From Prevotella sp. (GTDB taxonomy: Bacteria > Bacteroidota > Bacteroidia > Bacteroidales > Bacteroidaceae), in contig JAFZVV010000019.1 in the NCBI GenBank assembly GCA_017617615.1, positions 1 through 64,000 of the forward strand: a stretch of DNA of 64,000 nt. The letters run 5' to 3'. The position numbers and the translations under genes are program-made. The notes beneath the pieces were generated by a model. It did not search any database. It saw only the letters and a list, made by a program, of their open reading frames with translations, and was not told the origin of the DNA. Below, piece after piece: positions 62,101 through 64,000 of the stretch; the first letter of the stretch is position 1, and every line of letters begins with the position of its first letter.

Positions 62101-63058
62101 CCAGTTTCACCTCCTTGGGGTCATAGCCATCCACGTTGATGTCTTTGTTATAGAGGTTTTTCCAATAGCCGTTGACATTGGCCTGCACCCACATATAATA
62201 ATTGGTACTCACCGAACTGCTCTCGATACCACAGTGGCGAATGCCGAGGCGGGTGCTCTCACTGGTGCTCACCATCTGGTTGTTGTTGATACGTGAGAGA
62301 CTGTTGTTGCTGAACTTGAGGGTCATCTCCGTAGGAGAAGTCCACACGAATTCCGGATCGGGAGCCAACTCAAACTCAATATCAGACAGATTGATGTAAT
62401 ACTCGAAGTGCACATACATATACACTTTGGCACGAAAGGTGGGATTCTTGTAGTACTTGCTGTAGCCTGTGACCTTCAGGCGGGTATAGCCTTCATCAAT
62501 CACTTTCTTGGTTAAGGTGACACGAGCACCAATCTTATGCTCATAACTCGTCTTGCCGCTACCTGTACGGAACAGTTGGGGATGGGTGATGTAACTGTAG
62601 CCGGCACCTGGCGTACGGTTGTCGAGTTTATAGTTTTGACTGTCGTCGGTGTTGAAATAGGCATAATTCACATACCTTGTTGAACCGTCGGAGTTTACCA
62701 GATAAAACTCCATTTCGGTGTTCTGGTACTCCATGTCTTTGCTGTGTTTCACGCCTACGCCCAACTTGATGTCGAAACCCGGTAAGGCGGTAGTGCAGGT
62801 GGCGCCATTGCCGATTTCCACCGAACAAAGGCGGTTCCACATGCTGCCCTCACCGTCTCCTGTCCACCAACTATAGGTATGGCTGGTGTTATTCTCAAAC
62901 TTGATTTGGAAATTGGCGTTCCAGTTGACGCCTCCCGAGGTGCCTGACCTCGTAGCCACCCCCGACTCAGAGTAGGCCATGGCAGGAAGCGCCATGCCCA
63001 TGAAGAGCAGGAAGGCCAGAAGGATTCGGACCGTTGGTTTTGTATTGATTGTCATCAT
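53138..63058 (-). CDS. Giant LamG/fibronectin-type secreted protein with T9SS-like CTD
   Basis: The 3306-residue protein starts at MMTINTKPTVRILLAFLLFM, a signal peptide ending PAMA; the longer open frame upstream overlaps the small peptide gene. Approximate order: beta domains to 490; FN3-like repeats (490-680); a LamG/concanavalin-like domain (735-910); a carboxypeptidase-regulatory-like beta domain (1015-1090); a long unique region with GPDKLAMVLRDPPG (about 1490); two more LamG domains (2215-2360, 2390-2580); two related domains with IAAFIGDECRG and VAAYIDGECRG (about 2820 and 3145); and a type A sorting-like CTD (3230-3306, with SVEVYSTVGAQVM and GVYIIKAVDQAGN). It is probably exported by the type IX system and surface-bound, binding glycans or a partner cell. 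Confidence 0.88.
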   Translation of the reverse strand: MMTINTKPTVRILLAFLLFMGMALPAMAYSESGVATRSGTSGGVNWNANFQIKFENNTSHTYSWWTGDGEGSMWNRLCSVEIGNGATCTTALPGFDIKLGVGVKHSKDMEYQNTEMEFYLVNSDGSTRYVNYAYFNTDDSQNYKLDNRTPGAGYSYITHPQLFRTGSGKTSYEHKIGARVTLTKKVIDEGYTRLKVTGYSKYYKNPTFRAKVYMYVHFEYYINLSDIEFELAPDPEFVWTSPTEMTLKFSNNSLSRINNNQMVSTSESTRLGIRHCGIESSSVSTNYYMWVQANVNGYWKNLYNKDINVDGYDPKEVKLEVPADKPFRFIIYHSTTSTLNMKTAYYRSSTWTTGNRTLKQTSVREKTVKEFTNAAMGMKADFNQVAGKVLLSWEKKKEFPSDSKFYVYRTLLNNDGTYAGNREELGSTTSNTFEDNIDRGMLWGRKYRYEVVLILNSWTKDGFKIPTDPQPLTNCNFAQCTANTTPIINFHLTQDMGETEKIKLDWNFENIPEKESDLTFRIHRISTDGTLALDYGSVDARRKDGKTSFLDNKPESNCDVYRYYVQLDLFNNALHYYSDTITARITASTTITDLSVTKGSISEGVRVTWKVNQVGTDPTQYLVKRRFIGSSEWITVHSTKGTEREYTFLDSNTETGRYYEYCVEAYGSNCEDSDSPLLTDSRIEPGFGQGSGTISGRVTFGTGTAVENVKVNLQRSDDEENSQTYSFARKVLESGNGISWNTQADQVRELMGATKEWTVQMWVRPDNLNTTDRLYLLDIYRILSVYLEKSTASASNYRLSWLNCYDESNTYYTRLLSDNIPTDEYSHITVVHKSDTVFAYVNGELKATQYISKNNYDQRLSTYTGDLGVMFGTGAFTGYLDEVRLWGKALTAKEVSNNYGRTIGGREEGLKLYWPFDEGLDEYAFDVSRTSGVANGRHPSVGASKSSQLTPSSSQLGLYGLTNTQGEYVIRGIPFTGSGTGYTVRPELGVHEFSPNTRTGFISNSSLSLNNYDFTDVSSFTVTGKVMYEGTDIPVDSVQFAVDGTVCMADGEIIYTNANGEYTISVPIGFHYITASRSGHTLVGQGRFPQEKGTNYEFRTDQTINFTDNTLVHFGGRLTGSAAEGSKPLGYGVSQNTIGQATLQLEALDFPQCRLNVVEETNGLVTQIVNNKEDVPIESNSNDVNSTSWRAGGDDNAVKNIYIKTDPKTGEFSAMLPPLRYRIRSVKFEHNPDMDNAYTFQNLNAIDLSKVYETAVCDTLWDDSHTSYAPLFQCNKVLRLTYRSPVEFEVSQVGAENGFFGTDSVTVRVTGEDDVQVAVATIGNDGTPNYLYGYPIFEQSEQYTFKVRAFESYVNYDDDKDGRRYEAALRDSIITIDNEMGELVKVARESVTNDTLSVSMGDIVNLETNQMKLDSLGTAMYKWKAGFPNLTAPFTRSMNIFTTVDGAIYGWKQGSFDGIVFGAIPTGNNFVTAGPDKLAMVLRDPPGANSSAIWQKDSVHVNSHDRIDFIGTRDGISWNFGAGMKSSIYSGVGVMTEVVDAKAYYDDEIGAEGYFEDIDGYGSEITISVSEKISSSSLNTYVGSEGDIFIGYSKNYLFGGAMIVGLQKQVDGTYKLGMDKGMSVSSEFNTFFRYTQKYLEETQIPNLKMLRNQLLTPVSDASQIPVSVDRVMFFTTLSPDDPNYGSSNTDTKVWGSRASGPANSEDGPSYSMRVPENFEGVDSIAFYNNAIENWIKCMKDNEEDKVKAFADNQLLEQNYSWDRGTTVSFTSSKNKKSWEYEGKNWGLKFFTKLKYGAEAAATGAKTFTYQLTNFDLHSNYTDKDTETTGNTNVFSYTLNDDNRSAALSVDVYKSPKGWGPIFRTRGGQTRCPYEGEEKTKYYTPVTVLNYSTMKIDNPKISIPENVILDVPSGRDATLEIVLKNESETGEELLVPILKCLDNPYGLQIFVDGEPITGGLVVALPYNVETRKVLTIRQSDTSILDYENMELGLISDCLFGHVYDKAHFSIHFTQAAPQATILVNKTVVNASDVEQDSDGYLTVTAKDYDRSFNGFKSIRFKYRFIGDNSWITAHEYFNGMDMVPGGKLQDGQSLLPSDKSSVSHSFALPLIDGHYMVCIETTSKYKNNEVTWQSEEIEVVKDTHGPMLLGQTYPNTGILTPTDDIHIKFNEPIRANYLTKEKNFTIVGDLNESPIDHYVSLQLNGTPLVYEGYIPVSHTSFSASMWIYRQSGGTILKHGTANSQIALSVDDNGYATLTVDGQQFAAKAVPIPAEQWVFLTSCYANTSTENYYDAQISYGSETKVLFDHQPVPEYSNTGQLILAEDMKGAMHELSIWSTARTPEQMREYMWKSLPIYKDGLLGYWRMNEGHGTTVTDIARGHNMYLTSESWNLNNENKAAHLDGTAYIKADVSTEALSDDDDYMLMFWFKGDKGDNANTSLFSITDRMSVDFDTNHTLLLRTYRGQSSLNTDGEAVTLTENNYSDGQWHHFALNVRRGTAANIYIDGQPVKTINETQVPAFAASHVFLGARERNVGNEVKADCLFKGDIDEFAVWKATIDGTSLIESLYFQYDSVMPSLLVYYPMEHKYKDANGTIHAEFSLDSGKKSTNGELRTAEGPNVTQALNAPPLKTRPTHENLNFDFTANDDEIFIKLKTLPSRMHGNVVSFTVQGVPDMYGNLSNPITWTARANFSTLKWEPYMSDVIYLEKDYEYDTYVKVPLVNTGTENCNYTLTSLPSWLTVDKKEGTIAVGQKEEITFTIGQNAPLGSNVFVIYASNNDGILEPLSFYIVVYGNEPEWNYDPSLYENSMSIIGQVYIQDKISTQSMTRIAAFIGDECRGMSNPVLMPSRDAYFTNLVVYGNPSDENKPITFRIYDSERGVVYSDVITTVNGEEKQMEFVNNLLQGNYDQPVKWNATNLIEQILDLDYSWNWISINVKPLPGKESPGDVLGTNASFYCLKNKEGEITFCKSSGWNGTLTSVNPSAMYKLKMSNAIRGLSIRGNYINTMEYPLTISNGYNWIGSLSLFNLSLNEAFAELHPVKGDWVIGKQGIAYYNGFQWEGTLTGIIPGRGYVYVSVDPNTKTFHYPSVEAMQSNGSQLAFNDDDSVAATSDWCPFTPVDHHLFSDNMHVIATLTDGTLPVDTAWVAAYIDGECRGVTHAINGIYYITVAANAEESGKVVQFRTFYDNEVRGIVETSLFLSDNIEGDPETPKTLTIGNSLGIDELHYTGISITPPKTQRMVYVRSEQPLRSVEVYSTVGAQVMSCPVYEGKADIDLLTVVDGVYIIKAVDQAGNVSVKRIIKTNKAE

Positions 63059-63089
63059 GGCAATTGTTATTTGATATTGTTCTCTTTCG

Positions 63090-63320
63090 TTATTCGTCCC
63101 AGAGCGACGAGGCACTGCTTTGTTCGCTGTCGTCAAATCCGTTCCATCCGTTGCTGCGTCCATCAGAGTCGGCATAGCCGTCCTTGATGGTCGTTTTCAT
63201 CTCTTCAGATTCACCCAGCAGGGATTCATTTGAGAGGTTTCCCGTAACCCATGTGTGGGGTGGGGTGTAAAATCGTATATAGGCTTTCTTCTTTGTTGAG
63301 TGATGGTATCTCTTTTTCAT
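63090..63320 (-). CDS. Small acidic peptide gene upstream of the giant protein
   Basis: The 76-residue product starts MKKRYHHSTKKKAYIRFYTP, with no signal peptide, and ends in an acidic Ser/Asp-rich tail (NGWNGFDDSEQSSASSLWDE). This layout (basic start, acidic Trp-containing end) resembles small unnamed peptides found upstream of large exported protein genes in Prevotella. It lies 31 nt before the giant gene on the same strand, behind a TATCTTTG box (complement of 63378-63385). It could be a leader, chaperone or signalling peptide; no evidence decides. Confidence 0.6.
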   Translation of the reverse strand: MKKRYHHSTKKKAYIRFYTPPHTWVTGNLSNESLLGESEEMKTTIKDGYADSDGRSNGWNGFDDSEQSSASSLWDE

Positions 63321-63377
63321 TTTGATATAAAAATGGACTTGTTTTTCGATAATTGTTTGATGATATTAAACCTTTCG

Positions 63378-63385
63378 CAAAGATA
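63378..63385 (-). promoter_or_regulatory. -7 box of the giant-protein operon
   Basis: TATCTTTG on the minus strand lies 57 nt before the small peptide gene. No TTTG stands at the ideal distance. The remaining AT-rich sequence to 63610 shows no gene. Confidence 0.5.
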
Positions 63386-63612
63386 CAATAATTTATATAC
63401 TTTCGGTAAGATTAGTTCATTTTTTTAGGGAAATAGTAGCGACAATTGCCCTAAAATAAGACAAATGGGCGGATAGATTTCTTTCCTTGTCGCAAATGGA
63501 CAAAAATCAAGCGCTTGTTTTGTTCGTTGCTCCAAAATCAGGCCTTTCTTGCGGTCGGTATAATCTTTGACCTTCCGACCATGGTTCTCGCTTTCGGAAA
63601 ACCCAAAAGTTT

Positions 63613-63644
63613 TTTGGTTTTTCGCTCGCTAATTCGTACCTTTG
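63613..63644 (+). promoter_or_regulatory. Bacteroidota promoter of the DUF4375 gene
   Basis: TTTG (63613-63616) and TACCTTTG (63637-63644) are 20 nt apart, 25 nt before the start codon. The region resembles one unit of the promoter array before cca, with a TTCGGAAAA block before the -33 box. Confidence 0.75.
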
Positions 63645-63669
63645 CACCCTAAAATAATAATATCGCGCG

Positions 63670-64000
63670 ATGGATAATAAGATTACGGTGCTGGAACCGC
63701 TGCTTATCGAGGCGGCACAACAGGGCATGGACGAATTCGTGGATGTATTCGTCAAGGCCATTTACGAGGGCATTGGAGGTGAACTCAATGCCGAGAGCAT
63801 GAAGCTACTCAATGCCGACCAAACAACGCTTCTGGCCTATCGCATTCTGCGCGACGAGGTGATGGACGGCGGTTTCGTGCAGCTCATCCACAACGGCTAC
63901 GGCCCCTTCATCTTCAAGAACCCGTTCGGCAAGATGATGAGACAATGGGGCATCGACGAAATCGCCACGCTCCTCAACCGTGCCCACCGGCTATATAAAC
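63670..64000 (+). CDS. DUF4375 (DMP19-like) protein, cut by the window end
   Basis: The first 110 residues are present. They contain LNADQTTLLAYRILRDEVMD, then GGFVQLIHNGYGPFIF and LLNRAHRLYK, the pattern of DUF4375 proteins (L...Q..L.A...L..EV.NGGF.Q....G). There is no signal peptide. The family is of unknown function, and the 3' end lies outside the window. Confidence 0.78.
   Translation, partial: MDNKITVLEPLLIEAAQQGMDEFVDVFVKAIYEGIGGELNAESMKLLNADQTTLLAYRILRDEVMDGGFVQLIHNGYGPFIFKNPFGKMMRQWGIDEIATLLNRAHRLYK

Overview
The window comes from a Bacteroidota chromosome, most likely Prevotella or a close relative (inference). The reasons are promoter -7 boxes of the TAnnTTTG type, tandem C10 (streptopain-like) peptidases with dockerin-like tails, a BspA-type leucine-rich protein and a giant protein that both end in type IX secretion-like C-terminal domains, a PorQ homologue, PCMD, DUF4840 and DUF4369 lipoproteins, and the gene order DUF1599 - BT_3928-like - tpiA - SPOR protein - folE, which I recall from Bacteroidales. 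No rRNA, tRNA, CRISPR array or intact transposase was recognised.

Layout. 1-600 is an intergenic repeat field. 628-4460 (minus) holds a secreted protein, a GH78 alpha-L-rhamnosidase lipoprotein and a small membrane protein. 4627-8518 (minus) is a restriction-modification island: an HpaII-family endonuclease, a second nuclease candidate, a C5-cytosine methyltransferase and an HNH endonuclease. 8751-8858 is an orphan dockerin half. 9144-11064 (plus) is a PCMD lipoprotein plus an outer-membrane barrel. 11246-16943 (minus) holds two tandem C10 peptidases. 17060-18117 is a repeat field. 18118-19811 (minus) is porQ-cmk; the divergent operon 20031-23247 carries tonB, a prenyl diphosphate synthase, an unknown protein and tatD. 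Two unknown exported proteins follow, then another repeat field (25470-26195).

26196-32498 is a long minus-strand run: a lipoprotein, xth, a DUF4840 lipoprotein, folE, a SPOR protein, tpiA, a BT_3928-like membrane protein and a doubled DUF1599 protein. 32499-34450 is mainly repeats plus one PepSY-like gene. On the plus strand come cca, a complete RND tripartite efflux operon, lpxA, an ECF sigma factor with a membrane partner, and two exported proteins. Minus-strand DUF4369, prs and a ThiE/TenI-like gene follow, then a plus-strand pair (SH3 plus zinc ribbon; HAD-like), the NifU-like/GGGtGRT pair, and an operon encoding a small acidic peptide, a 3306-residue LamG/FN3 protein and a BspA-type protein. 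The window ends inside a DUF4375 gene.

The housekeeping genes cover nucleotide metabolism (cmk, prs, folE), DNA repair (xth), tRNA maturation (cca), lipid A (lpxA), isoprenoids and glycolysis (tpiA). PorQ belongs to the secretion route that the large CTD proteins would use. The main unusual feature is the number and variety of intergenic repeats: inverted, tandem and multi-hairpin elements, and a ladder of promoter-like units in front of cca.
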